Assembly: GCA_916988195.3 (NCBI GenBank)
Contig: CAKASQ030000005.1
Coordinates: 28,391-92,390 of the forward strand
Length of the DNA stretch: 64,000 nt
Reading direction: 5' to 3'
DNA from: Oscillospiraceae bacterium
GTDB taxonomy: Bacteria; Bacillota; Clostridia; Oscillospirales; Oscillospiraceae
Numbering within the stretch: the stretch's first letter is position 1; each line of letters opens with the position of its first letter. The position numbers and the translations under genes were made by a program. A model generated the notes under the pieces. That model saw nothing but the letters and a program-made list of their open reading frames with translations, made no database searches and was not told the DNA's origin. Of the stretch, positions 35,323-43,682 are shown one piece after another.

Positions 35323-36516
35323 ATGAAGCAGATTGCAATTGCCGGCCTTGGTGTGGTCGGCGGCGGTGTGGCCGATCTTCTGGTGAATCACGCCGCGGTG
35401 ATAGAAAAAAACGCGGGCGAGGAGGTTCGGCTCAAGGCCGTCTTCACCCGGACGAAAAAGCCGGACAGCCCGTTTGCGTCCTATTTTGTGTCGGACTTTT
35501 CCGAGATCGAAAAGAACCCGGAGATCGATCTTGTCGTCGAGACGATCGGCGGCTGCTCGGTCGCGCTCGATGTTGTGACGCGCGCACTGAAGGCGGGCAA
35601 GCACGTCGTGACAGCGAACAAGCAGCTCGTCGCGGAGCATGGATTGGAGCTCTTTGCGCTCGCAAAGGCCAACGGCGTGAACTTCCTCTTTGAAGCGTCC
35701 GTCGCGGGCGGTATTCCGGTCCTGAACCCCCTCACCCGCTGCCTCGGCGCGAACGAAATTACCGAGGTCTCCGGTATTTTGAACGGCACGACCAACTACA
35801 TCCTTACGCAGATGTTAGAGAACGGCGAGAGCTATGCCGACGCGCTCTCAAACGCGCAGCGACTGGGCTATGCCGAGGTGGACCCGACGGCGGACGTCGA
35901 GGGTATCGACGCGGCAAGAAAAAGCTGCATCCTCTCCGGTCTCGCGTTCGGCAAAAACGTGAGCCCCGACGACATCCATGTCGAAGGTATTTCGAAGGTC
36001 GACGCGCTCGACGCGCAGTTCGCGGAAGCCGGCGGCATGAAGATCAAGCTCCTTGGCCGGACGCTTGTGCAGAACGGAAAGCGCTTTTGCTTCGTGAGCC
36101 CGCATCTGGTAAAGTCCTCCGCGCTTCTGGCGGGCGTGAACGACGTGTTCAATGCCGTTTGCGTGAGAGGCAGTGCCGTCGGCGAGGTCCTCTTTGCAGG
36201 CCCCGGCGCAGGGCGCTATCCCACGGCGAGCGCGGTTGTCGGCGACATCATCGACATTGTAAAAAATCCCGGCCGCATGCAGCCTGCCGGTTGGGAGGCC
36301 TGCGCGGAAAAGCCCGCCGATTTTTCGCAGTTCCACGCGCGGTTTTACATCCGCGTTCCGGAAAGCGAAAAAGAGGCGATGGAGCGGCAGCTCGGCAAGA
36401 TCACGTGGCTTCCCGCGCGCGCAGGGTATCTCGCCGGCGTAACCTCGCCCATCGAGGCAGGCCGCGCAATCGGCGCAAGCCCCAGACCCGCGTCCGCATG
36501 GCCGATTTTTGAATAA
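35323..36516 (+). CDS. hom: Homoserine dehydrogenase
   Basis: 397 aa. The NAD(P) fold starts IAIAGLGVVGGGVADLL; HVVTANKQLVAEHG, FEASVAGGIPVLNPL and GILNGTTNYILTQM are catalytic-domain signatures. LGYAEVDPTADVEGIDAA is also typical. It reduces aspartate semialdehyde to homoserine, the branch to threonine and methionine. The C-terminal ~80 residues contain an ACT-like region but it is short. It lies 12 bp after the alcohol dehydrogenase and 17 bp before lysC. Confidence 0.96.
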   Translation: MKQIAIAGLGVVGGGVADLLVNHAAVIEKNAGEEVRLKAVFTRTKKPDSPFASYFVSDFSEIEKNPEIDLVVETIGGCSVALDVVTRALKAGKHVVTANKQLVAEHGLELFALAKANGVNFLFEASVAGGIPVLNPLTRCLGANEITEVSGILNGTTNYILTQMLENGESYADALSNAQRLGYAEVDPTADVEGIDAARKSCILSGLAFGKNVSPDDIHVEGISKVDALDAQFAEAGGMKIKLLGRTLVQNGKRFCFVSPHLVKSSALLAGVNDVFNAVCVRGSAVGEVLFAGPGAGRYPTASAVVGDIIDIVKNPGRMQPAGWEACAEKPADFSQFHARFYIRVPESEKEAMERQLGKITWLPARAGYLAGVTSPIEAGRAIGASPRPASAWPIFE

Positions 36517-36533
36517 GCTCCAGGAGGGAAAAC

Positions 36534-37742
36534 ATGGCACGTATTGTACAGAAATTCGGAGGAAGCTCCGTTGCCAACGCAGAGCGCATTTTCCGCGTGG
36601 CAAAAATCATCACAGACGCTTACGCCAAGGGGAACGAAATGTGCGTCGTTCTCTCGGCGCAGGGCGACACTACGGACGACTTAATCGCCAAGGCCGAGGA
36701 GATCAACCCCAACGCCTCCAAGCGCGAGATGGATATGCTGCTGGCCTGCGGCGAGCAGATGTCGATTGCGCTGATGGCGATGGCGATTGAAAAGCTCGGC
36801 TACCCGGTCGTGTCGCTCTGCGGCTGGCAGGTCGGTATGAACACCTCGTCGACGCATTCGTTCGCCCGCATCAAAAAGGTCACGTGCGAGCGCGTCAAGG
36901 AAGAGCTCGACAAAAAGCGCATCGTCCTTGTCGCAGGCTTCCAGGGCGTTGATAAATACGGCGATGTGACGACGCTTGGCCGCGGCGGCTCGGATACGAC
37001 GGCGGTCGCGATGGCGGTCGCCCTGCAGGCCGATCTCTGCCAGATTTTCACGGACGTTGACGGCGTTTATACCTGCGACCCGCGCATTGTCCCGGAGGCG
37101 AAGAAGCTTCCCGAAATTACGTATAACGAAATGCTGGAGCTCGCATCGCTCGGCGCGCAGGTGCTCAATAACCGCTCGGTCGAGCTTGCCAAGAGCTACG
37201 GTGTGCAGCTGGAGGTTCTGTCCAGCTTTTCCGGAAATCCCGGTACGATTGTCAAGGAGGTAGTCAAGAACGTGGAAAAGACTTATATTGCCGGTGTGGC
37301 GCAGGATAAGAAGATTGCCCGGATCGCGCTGGCCGCGATGCCGGACGTGCCGGGTGTGGCCTACAAGGTATTCAGCCTGCTCGCAAAAGAAAAAATCAAC
37401 GTCGATATGATCCTGCAGTCCTACGGCCACGATGAGTGCAAGGACATCGTCTTCACCGTCGCGGACAAGGATGTTCCCCGCTGCGAAGAGGTTCTGAACG
37501 CGAACCGCGATACCCTGAAATTTGACCATATCGACGTCAACACCGACGTTGCGAAGGTCTCCGTCGTCGGCGCGGGCATGCAGGGCAATCCCGGCGTTGC
37601 CGCCAAGATGTTCGAGGCGCTCTATGCCGCGCACATCAACATCCACATGATCTCGACGAGCGAGATCAAGCTCTCCGTGCTCATCGATAAAGAGGACTCC
37701 GAGCGCGCGATGCGGGCCGTCCACGCGCAGTTCTTCCAATAA
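36534..37742 (+). CDS. lysC: Aspartate kinase
   Basis: 402 aa. The kinase domain opens with VQKFGGSSVANAERI and includes LGRGGSDTTAVAMAVALQA and FTDVDGVYTCDPR. Two ACT domains follow (GVAYKVFSLLAKEKINVDMI; VGAGMQGNPGVAAKMFEALY), so allosteric control by lysine and/or threonine is expected. It catalyses the first step of aspartate-family amino acid synthesis and ends the operon. Confidence 0.97.
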   Translation: MARIVQKFGGSSVANAERIFRVAKIITDAYAKGNEMCVVLSAQGDTTDDLIAKAEEINPNASKREMDMLLACGEQMSIALMAMAIEKLGYPVVSLCGWQVGMNTSSTHSFARIKKVTCERVKEELDKKRIVLVAGFQGVDKYGDVTTLGRGGSDTTAVAMAVALQADLCQIFTDVDGVYTCDPRIVPEAKKLPEITYNEMLELASLGAQVLNNRSVELAKSYGVQLEVLSSFSGNPGTIVKEVVKNVEKTYIAGVAQDKKIARIALAAMPDVPGVAYKVFSLLAKEKINVDMILQSYGHDECKDIVFTVADKDVPRCEEVLNANRDTLKFDHIDVNTDVAKVSVVGAGMQGNPGVAAKMFEALYAAHINIHMISTSEIKLSVLIDKEDSERAMRAVHAQFFQ

Positions 37743-37773
37743 GCCGGGAGAAAAATCTTCGGGTATAATTTCA

Positions 37774-37810
37774 CCCTCCTGCCAGTATTGTATTGGCGGG
37801 AGGGGATTTT
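37774..37810 (+). terminator. Terminator after lysC that embeds the next ribosome site
   Basis: CCCTCCTGCCA (37774-37784) pairs with TGGCGGGAGGG (37794-37804, one wobble), followed by GGATTTTT. The 3' arm GGGAGGGG is also the ribosome site of the ATG at 37812, so the hairpin can hide it. Confidence 0.8.
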
Positions 37811-37811
37811 T

Positions 37812-38294
37812 ATGAAGGGGCGCTTTTTTCTGGCGTTTGTCCTCACGGCGCTGGCTGGCAGCGCGCTGCATTTCGGCTACGATCTTTGTCCGTCGCCGCT
37901 TGTTGGGCTTATCTGCCCGGTGTCGGAGAGCGTGTGGGAGCATCTGAAGCTTCTGTACTGGCCGTTTTTGGCATCGGGCTTTCTTTTGAATCGGAAAGCG
38001 CAGGACGCGCAGGCGGCATGGAGCGGGACGCTGGCAGCGCTGCTGGTCATGCCCGCGTTTTTGCTCGGGATTTACTACATATTGGAGTCCGGCTTTGCGT
38101 TCACGGCAGGCTGGCTCAACATCGCGCTCTATGTGCTCTCGCTTGCGCTGGGGTTCTGGCTCATGGCGAGGCTTACGAAAACGGGCGGGCTCTCGTGGCT
38201 CTGCGGGGTGCTGGTGATTGCTGCCGGGCTCTACGGGGCGGCGCTGATTCTCTTTACGATGGCACCCCCGGCGCTTCCGATTTTTCTGGATTGA
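37812..38294 (+). CDS. DUF6512-like small membrane protein
   Basis: 160 aa, about five predicted membrane helices. The N-terminus FFLAFVLTALAGSALHFGYD and the segment SESVWEHLKLLYWPFL (a His-containing motif following CPVSE) resemble DUF6512 proteins of unknown function. Start 37812 is used because the upstream in-frame ATG lies within the terminator hairpin. Translation is likely low or conditional, since the ribosome site is inside the lysC terminator stem. Confidence 0.8.
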   Translation: MKGRFFLAFVLTALAGSALHFGYDLCPSPLVGLICPVSESVWEHLKLLYWPFLASGFLLNRKAQDAQAAWSGTLAALLVMPAFLLGIYYILESGFAFTAGWLNIALYVLSLALGFWLMARLTKTGGLSWLCGVLVIAAGLYGAALILFTMAPPALPIFLD

Positions 38295-38328
38295 GCGAAA
38301 AAAAACTTGCATTTTCCGCAAATTTATG

Positions 38329-38357
38329 TTGACATCCGGCCGCTTTGCCAGTATAAT
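38329..38357 (+). promoter_or_regulatory. Promoter of infC-rpmI-rplT
   Basis: Perfect consensus: TTGACA (38329-38334), 17-bp spacer, TATAAT (38352-38357). Confidence 0.92.
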
Positions 38358-38359
38358 AG

Positions 38360-38501
38360 CTGGAGAAAACAAAGAAGGAGCGGTAAGCACCGCAACTCAC
38401 CTCCAGCTTTGCGAAGAGGTTGATACGAAGACGTCCCCATTCGGGGGTTTTTGTGCGGGTGCTTGTCGGCATCCGCACTTTGCATTTGGAGGTGCTTTCC
38501 C
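38360..38501 (+). ncRNA. Ribosomal protein L20-type leader of the infC operon
   Basis: A ~140-nt structured leader lies between the promoter and infC. It contains a small terminator-like stem CCCC-ATTC-GGGG followed by GTTTTT (about 38434-38451) and a GTGCGG..CCGCAC stem. In Firmicutes, L20 binds such a leader to attenuate infC-rpmI-rplT. The assignment rests on position and architecture more than on sequence match. Confidence 0.7.
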
Positions 38502-39020
<519 letters not shown>

Positions 39021-39055
39021 CCTGCGAAAAAGCAAAACACGGAAGGAGAACCACT

Positions 39056-39253
39056 ATGCCTAAGCTGAAGACCCATAGCGGCGCAAAGAAAAGATTCAAT
39101 CTGACCAAGACCGGTAAGGTCAAAAGAGCGCACGCATTCAAGAGCCATATCCTCACCAAGAAGCCCACGAAGCGGACCCGTAACCTTCGCAAGAACGGTT
39201 ATGCCGACGTGACCGTGGAAGATATCGTGAAAAAGATGATTCCTTACAAATAA
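39056..39253 (+). CDS. rpmI: 50S ribosomal protein L35
   Basis: 65 aa, highly basic. [20 protein letters not shown] and the later [13 protein letters not shown] with C-terminal [12 protein letters not shown] are L35 signatures. GGAGAACC precedes the ATG. Confidence 0.98.
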   Translation: MPKLKTHSGAKKRFNLTKTGKVKRAHAFKSHILTKKPTKRTRNLRKNGYADVTVEDIVKKMIPYK

Positions 39254-39289
39254 TCGGTAAGGATTGACGACACATAGGAGGATACAAGA

Positions 39290-39643
39290 ATGGCAAGAGT
39301 TAAAGGCGCAATGATGACGCGCAAGAGAAGAAATAAGACCCTGAAGCTCGCAAAGTCCTACTGGGGTTCCAAGTCCCGTCACTTTAAGATGGCCAAGCAG
39401 GCTGTTGCAAAGTCCGGCGTTTACGCTTACGTTGGCCGTAAGCTGAAGAAGAGAGAGTTCCGTCAGCTGTGGATTTCCCGTATTTCCGCGGCCGTCGCTC
39501 CCTACGGCATCAACTATTCCCGCTTTATGAACGGCCTCAAGAAGTCCGGCATCGAGATGAACCGCAAGGCTCTGTCCGAGCTGGCCATCACCGACGCAGA
39601 GGCTTTCAAGGTTCTCGTCGAGACCGCGAAGAAAGCAATCTAA
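39290..39643 (+). CDS. rplT: 50S ribosomal protein L20
   Basis: 117 aa. [36 protein letters not shown] and [20 protein letters not shown] identify L20, a primary rRNA-binding protein and the presumed autoregulator of this operon through the infC leader. Confidence 0.98.
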   Translation: MARVKGAMMTRKRRNKTLKLAKSYWGSKSRHFKMAKQAVAKSGVYAYVGRKLKKREFRQLWISRISAAVAPYGINYSRFMNGLKKSGIEMNRKALSELAITDAEAFKVLVETAKKAI

Positions 39644-39654
39644 TTTCAAAACCT

Positions 39655-39686
39655 AAAGGCCACGACCAATCGGTCGTGGCCTTTTT
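39655..39686 (+). terminator. Intrinsic terminator after rplT
   Basis: AAAGGCCACGACC (39655-39667) and its complement (39672-39684) with AATC loop, then Ts. Confidence 0.93.
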
Positions 39687-39736
39687 CTGCCTTTTGTGAA
39701 GAGCGTTACAAAATTTCCGGGAATTTTCCGGTTATG

Positions 39737-39842
39737 CGTAGGGGTCGATGCCCACATCGACCCGGCAAAGAGAACCGATTTTACGAGAAATTTCGGCGAA
39801 TTCGTTGGTGCCCATGGGGCGATGTGGGCATCGCCCCCTACG
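39737..39842. repeat. Dispersed structured repeat, copy R6, with a partial copy behind it
   Basis: 106 bp, CGTAGGGGTCGATG at one end, CATCGCCCCCTACG at the other, centre TTTCGGCGAATTCG. Its ends are nearly identical to R1. A degenerate 3' half (GTCGATGCGTTCAATCGCCC, about 39855-39880) follows. Nothing else is seen in 39687-39947. Confidence 0.9.
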
Positions 39843-39947
39843 AAAAGAGAGAAAGTCGATGCGTTCAATCGCCCCTTATGAGCAGCTCGGAAGATGTCAA
39901 AGAACCGTGAATTTCTGACGCAATTGCACCGCGATATAGGTTCGGAC

Positions 39948-40838
39948 TCAGTCCTCCAGAAGGGCCCAGGCACGGTTCAGGACGCGCTTGGTGTTGGCAA
40001 GAACGATTTGCTCGTCCTCGCCCGGACGGAGCGTGACCTCAGCAGAGAGGATGTAGGGACTTTCGGCGTTGAAGAAGCCCTCTTCCTTCAAGATGCGCAA
40101 AAAGTCCAGAAGCTCCTTCGTGTCGTTGGCACTGTTAGGATAGCCGAAGCGCGGGTGCTTGTCGCCGTAGCCGTCGCAGTTGGGGTCCGCGACCGCGTTT
40201 CCGTAGTGGAAATGCGTGATATACGGCCGGAGCGTACGGATGACAAAGCGGGTGTTCTCATGCGTGATGGGAATGTGGCTGAGGTCGACGATGAGGCCGA
40301 AGTTATTGTGCCTCGAGCACACATCAGCGGCAAAGCGCGCAGCTAAGGGAGCCGGACCGATGAGCGCGGCCTTATCGACGTCGTAGTCAAACACCTCGAG
40401 CTCCACACCGAGCCCTTTTTCCGCCGCGTAATCGCAAAGCGCGTTCGTGGTCTTTACAAGCTGCGCGTATGCCTGCTCCTTCGTCGCCTCTTCCCAGTGA
40501 CCGGCGAGGAAGGCCATGGCCGTCGCGCCAAGATATGCCGCCTCGTCGATCGCGCCCTTGAGCGCGTCTTCTGCCTTCTGCCGCTCACTTTCGTCCAGCG
40601 CGTTCGGGTTCAGCTTGTCTTTCAGCTGCATCGGGTGCGCGCCGAAGGCGACCGTCAGGTGACTCTGGTCCAGAATCGCCTTGGCCTGCTCCTTTTCTGC
40701 GCCGTAGGACTTGATCTCGACCGCGTCAAAGAAGTCGTCGCGCGCGATCGCCGTCAATGCGTCTAAGGGAGCGCTGTTCGGGAAGCTCATCCACTGCAGC
40801 GTTCCGAGCTTAAAATATTTGTGAATGGATTCTTTCAT
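39948..40838 (-). CDS. Sugar phosphate isomerase/epimerase (TIM barrel)
   Basis: 296 aa from ATG 40838 (GGAGGAATCCC upstream); the longer frame is leader. It matches xylose-isomerase-like TIM barrels: GLGVELEVFDYD, FGLIVDLSHIPITHE and ITHFHYGNAVADPNCDGYGD carry the likely metal ligands (Glu, Asp, His). LSAEVTLRPGEDE near the end supplies the last Glu. Substrate unknown. It sits alone between repeat R6 and the bile salt hydrolase, all on the minus strand. Confidence 0.88.
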   Translation of the reverse strand: MKESIHKYFKLGTLQWMSFPNSAPLDALTAIARDDFFDAVEIKSYGAEKEQAKAILDQSHLTVAFGAHPMQLKDKLNPNALDESERQKAEDALKGAIDEAAYLGATAMAFLAGHWEEATKEQAYAQLVKTTNALCDYAAEKGLGVELEVFDYDVDKAALIGPAPLAARFAADVCSRHNNFGLIVDLSHIPITHENTRFVIRTLRPYITHFHYGNAVADPNCDGYGDKHPRFGYPNSANDTKELLDFLRILKEEGFFNAESPYILSAEVTLRPGEDEQIVLANTKRVLNRAWALLED

Positions 40839-41061
40839 CGGGATTCCTCCATATCTCTGGGCTGCGGGCGGGAAAACGGTGATTTCAAAGAGAAGAAAAG
40901 CGCCCGCCGGATCGCGTATATCATATCCACTTTTTTGCTGCCTGTCAAATCTTTTTCCGCGCGTCCGCTGGGCATTTTCCGCGATATCCGGATGCGCTTT
41001 CGCGGGAAATTTTCGCAGGAAACGAAGACCGGCGGCGCATGAGAGATGCACCGCCGGCGCG

Positions 41062-42048
41062 TTATGCGTGTTTCCCGTTCAGGTACCGGACGGACTGGGT
41101 ATTCACCAATGGAAAGCGCACAAGCCCGCGCGCGTCTAAATCCTCTTCAAAGAGCGAGACTGCCGTGATCTGCCGGTTTTCATAGGTCGTGTAGTAGTAA
41201 ATGCCTTTGTCTGCGTTGCAGCAGCTCGAATAGAGCGTGATCTCAAACTTCCCGTTTTCCAGCTCGCAGCAGCCGCGCGTCTGTTCGACGGCGGTTAAAA
41301 TGTGGAAAAACTGACTGACGGACGCCATCTCGCCGTCTTCCGATTTTGCGTTCAGCCGGGTAAACGCCGCGCGGACAAAGCGGGACGCCGACGACAGATC
41401 GCCCGGAAGGCCGATCGCGCCCATGCCGCGGGAATAGGTTTGCAGCGAAAGGTCCTTGGAGAACCGGTTCACGGGCGGCTTCGGCGAGAGCTGGGCGTAA
41501 TTGTTGAGGGCGAACAGCTGCGTCGGGAACGGGGGATTGTTCGTCAGAACGCCTGCGGGGTTTTCATAGACGTGAAGGCCGTCTGCCATAGACTCCAACA
41601 CGATGCAGCCCGTCTTGTCGGCAATCATCCAGTGCAGCTGCGCCGAGGGGAGCTTGGCGGAAAACGGCGTTCCGACGAGGTTGAGGTTTGCAATGGCCTC
41701 GTGCGCCTGCTTAAGGTCCCGACACGTGCCGAGTAACCACAGAATGAGCTCGAACTGCGCAACATTCGTCTTGCCGTCTTGAACCTCCGCATACGCCGCG
41801 TTTCCGACGAAGTTGAGCCCCGCAATGCAGAGCCCCGTCTCGTTCACCGCGTCGTAAAACAGCGGGTAATTGTCCTCTACGTGCGCCATGCCGATGATGG
41901 CGTAGTGCTGCGTGAGCTCCGGTAGGTGCCGCAGCGGAACCGGAAAATTCCGCGGCACGATGCAGACTTCTTCGCCGTAGGGAAATTCATAGTCCAGGTT
42001 CCGTCCAAAATAAAAGTCCTTTGTCTGATATGTTGCCGCCGTACACAT
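41062..42048 (-). CDS. bsh: Bile salt hydrolase (choloylglycine hydrolase family)
   Basis: 328 aa, the usual length. From ATG 42048 (AAGGAGG upstream) the protein begins MCTAA, giving the N-terminal nucleophile Cys2 after Met removal. Arg16 and Asp19 (FGRNLDY), Asn79 (GLNF), Asn170 (VLTNNPPF) and Arg223 (SSASRFVRAAF) match the catalytic set of clostridial bile salt hydrolases. The whole sequence follows that family closely (LHWMIADKTG, LPGDLSS). It hydrolyses the amide of glycine- or taurine-conjugated bile acids in the cytoplasm. Penicillin V acylase activity is the alternative. A bulged hairpin (about 41027-41057) follows the stop. Confidence 0.92.
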   Translation of the reverse strand: MCTAATYQTKDFYFGRNLDYEFPYGEEVCIVPRNFPVPLRHLPELTQHYAIIGMAHVEDNYPLFYDAVNETGLCIAGLNFVGNAAYAEVQDGKTNVAQFELILWLLGTCRDLKQAHEAIANLNLVGTPFSAKLPSAQLHWMIADKTGCIVLESMADGLHVYENPAGVLTNNPPFPTQLFALNNYAQLSPKPPVNRFSKDLSLQTYSRGMGAIGLPGDLSSASRFVRAAFTRLNAKSEDGEMASVSQFFHILTAVEQTRGCCELENGKFEITLYSSCCNADKGIYYYTTYENRQITAVSLFEEDLDARGLVRFPLVNTQSVRYLNGKHA

Positions 42049-42126
42049 GGCACGCGCCTCCTTATGCGTATTGTAGTGCATAGCATACCACAAAGGGCAG
42101 CTTCCAATCCACCGCGGATTTGTAAA

Positions 42127-43521
42127 TTATTCTGCCGCGCCCAGCTCGCGGTAGGTTTTCGCAATCAGAACTGCCGCGACCACGAACGTCAGAACGTCCG
42201 AGACGGGCATGGAGTACAGAACGCCGCTGAGCGCGAAAAACCTGGGCAGTAATATCGCAAAGCCCACGCCGAAGACAACCTCCCGAATCATGGACAGCGC
42301 CGTCGACGAAGCGGCTTTTCCCATCGCCTGCAAGAAGATGAAGCAGGCCTTGTTGACGCACGCAAGCGGCAGCATGCAAAGATACACCTGGAAGGCGCGG
42401 ATGGCAAAGTCCGTATAGTACGCGCTCTCGTTGGCCGCGCCGAAAATGCCGATGAGCTGTCTGGGAAAGAACTCCACCAGAAGAAGCGCCGCAAAGCCCA
42501 CGAGTGCCTCCCAGATGAGAAGCTTCGTAAAAAGAGCCTTCACGCGCGGTTTCAACCCGGCTCCCATGTTGAAGCCCACAATCGGGATACAGCCCGCCGC
42601 CATGCCGACGACGATGGAAATGACGATCTGGAAGAACTTCATCACGATCCCGACGACCGCCATCGGAATCTGCGCATACTGCGCCTGCGAAAAAATCGCA
42701 TCCAGCGCGCCGTATTTGCGGAGCATGTTGTTGATCGCCGCCATTGCCGCGACGAGGGAGATCTGCGAGAGAAAGCTCGTTATGCCGAGCCCCAGCGTCC
42801 GGCCGCAAACCGCGCCATCGAGCTGGAAATCCTGCTTTGAGAGCTTCACGATCTTCATGTGACACAAATACCACACCGCGAGTGCCGCCGTGATGGCCTG
42901 CCCGATGACGGTCGCGACGGCGGCTCCCATCATGCCCCAGCGGAAGCAGAAGATGAAAATGGGGTCTAAGATGATGTTCGCAGCCGCGCCGGCGAGCGTC
43001 GAGACCATCGCAAAGCGCGGACTCCCGTCAGCGCGGATGACTGGGTTCATCGCCTGGCCGAACATGTAAAGCGGGATGCCGATGGTGATATAGAAGAAAT
43101 ATTCCTGTGAATGACGGAAGGTCTCCTCGTTGACCGTGCCGCCGAACATGGCGATGATCTGGTCAGCGAAAATCAGATAGACAGCGGTGAGGATCAGGCT
43201 GGCCGCCACGCAGAGAAGGACCGCATTGCCGACACTTCGGCTCGCTTTCTTTCCCTCCTGCCGCCCAAGACTGATCGAGACGAACGCGCAGCAGCCGTCT
43301 CCCACCATGACCGCGATGGCGAGCGCCACGACCGTCAGCGGGAACACGACCGTATTGGCCGCATTGCCGTAGGAGCCGAGGTAGCTGGCGTTCGCGATGA
43401 AGATCTGATCGACGATGTTATAAAGCGCGCCGACAAGTAGGGATATGATGCACGGCAGCGCGTAGCCGCGCATGAGCTTTCCGATCGGCGCGCTCCCGAG
43501 AAATGCGTTGTTTTGTTCCAT
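42127..43521 (-). CDS. MATE family efflux transporter
   Basis: 464 aa from ATG 43521 (AGGAGGAAC upstream). Twelve membrane segments; LMRGYALPCIISLLVGALYN and the later QIFIANASYLGSYGNAANTV are typical of the Clostridia MATE subgroup related to MepA. Substrate unknown; proximity to the bile salt hydrolase raises bile acid or bile-related export as a possibility without evidence. A 10-bp hairpin (43558-43589) lies upstream. Confidence 0.93.
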   Translation of the reverse strand: MEQNNAFLGSAPIGKLMRGYALPCIISLLVGALYNIVDQIFIANASYLGSYGNAANTVVFPLTVVALAIAVMVGDGCCAFVSISLGRQEGKKASRSVGNAVLLCVAASLILTAVYLIFADQIIAMFGGTVNEETFRHSQEYFFYITIGIPLYMFGQAMNPVIRADGSPRFAMVSTLAGAAANIILDPIFIFCFRWGMMGAAVATVIGQAITAALAVWYLCHMKIVKLSKQDFQLDGAVCGRTLGLGITSFLSQISLVAAMAAINNMLRKYGALDAIFSQAQYAQIPMAVVGIVMKFFQIVISIVVGMAAGCIPIVGFNMGAGLKPRVKALFTKLLIWEALVGFAALLLVEFFPRQLIGIFGAANESAYYTDFAIRAFQVYLCMLPLACVNKACFIFLQAMGKAASSTALSMIREVVFGVGFAILLPRFFALSGVLYSMPVSDVLTFVVAAVLIAKTYRELGAAE

Positions 43522-43557
43522 GTTGTTCCTCCTAAAAATGCGCAAAAAAATAACGCG

Positions 43558-43589
43558 GGCACTTTGCAACCGGAATTACGCAAAGTGCC
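43558..43589 (-). terminator. Hairpin between the hydrogenase and MATE genes
   Basis: GGCACTTTGC (43558-43567) pairs with GCAAAGTGCC (43580-43589). On the minus strand it is followed, after 7 nt, by seven Ts, so it probably terminates the hydrogenase transcript; an operator for the MATE gene is possible. Confidence 0.6.
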
Positions 43590-43682
43590 ACACGTTGTCC
43601 TATTTATTTTACCGGGAGGAAACGCCGTTTGCAAAGGCAGTTTTGAACAAAATCTGTCTCTGATTTTTGGCGCTTTTGCGCA

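Noticed and set aside
36681..38390. 569-codon open frame opposite lysC
   Set aside because: Shadow frame; aspartate kinase motifs on the plus strand are unambiguous.
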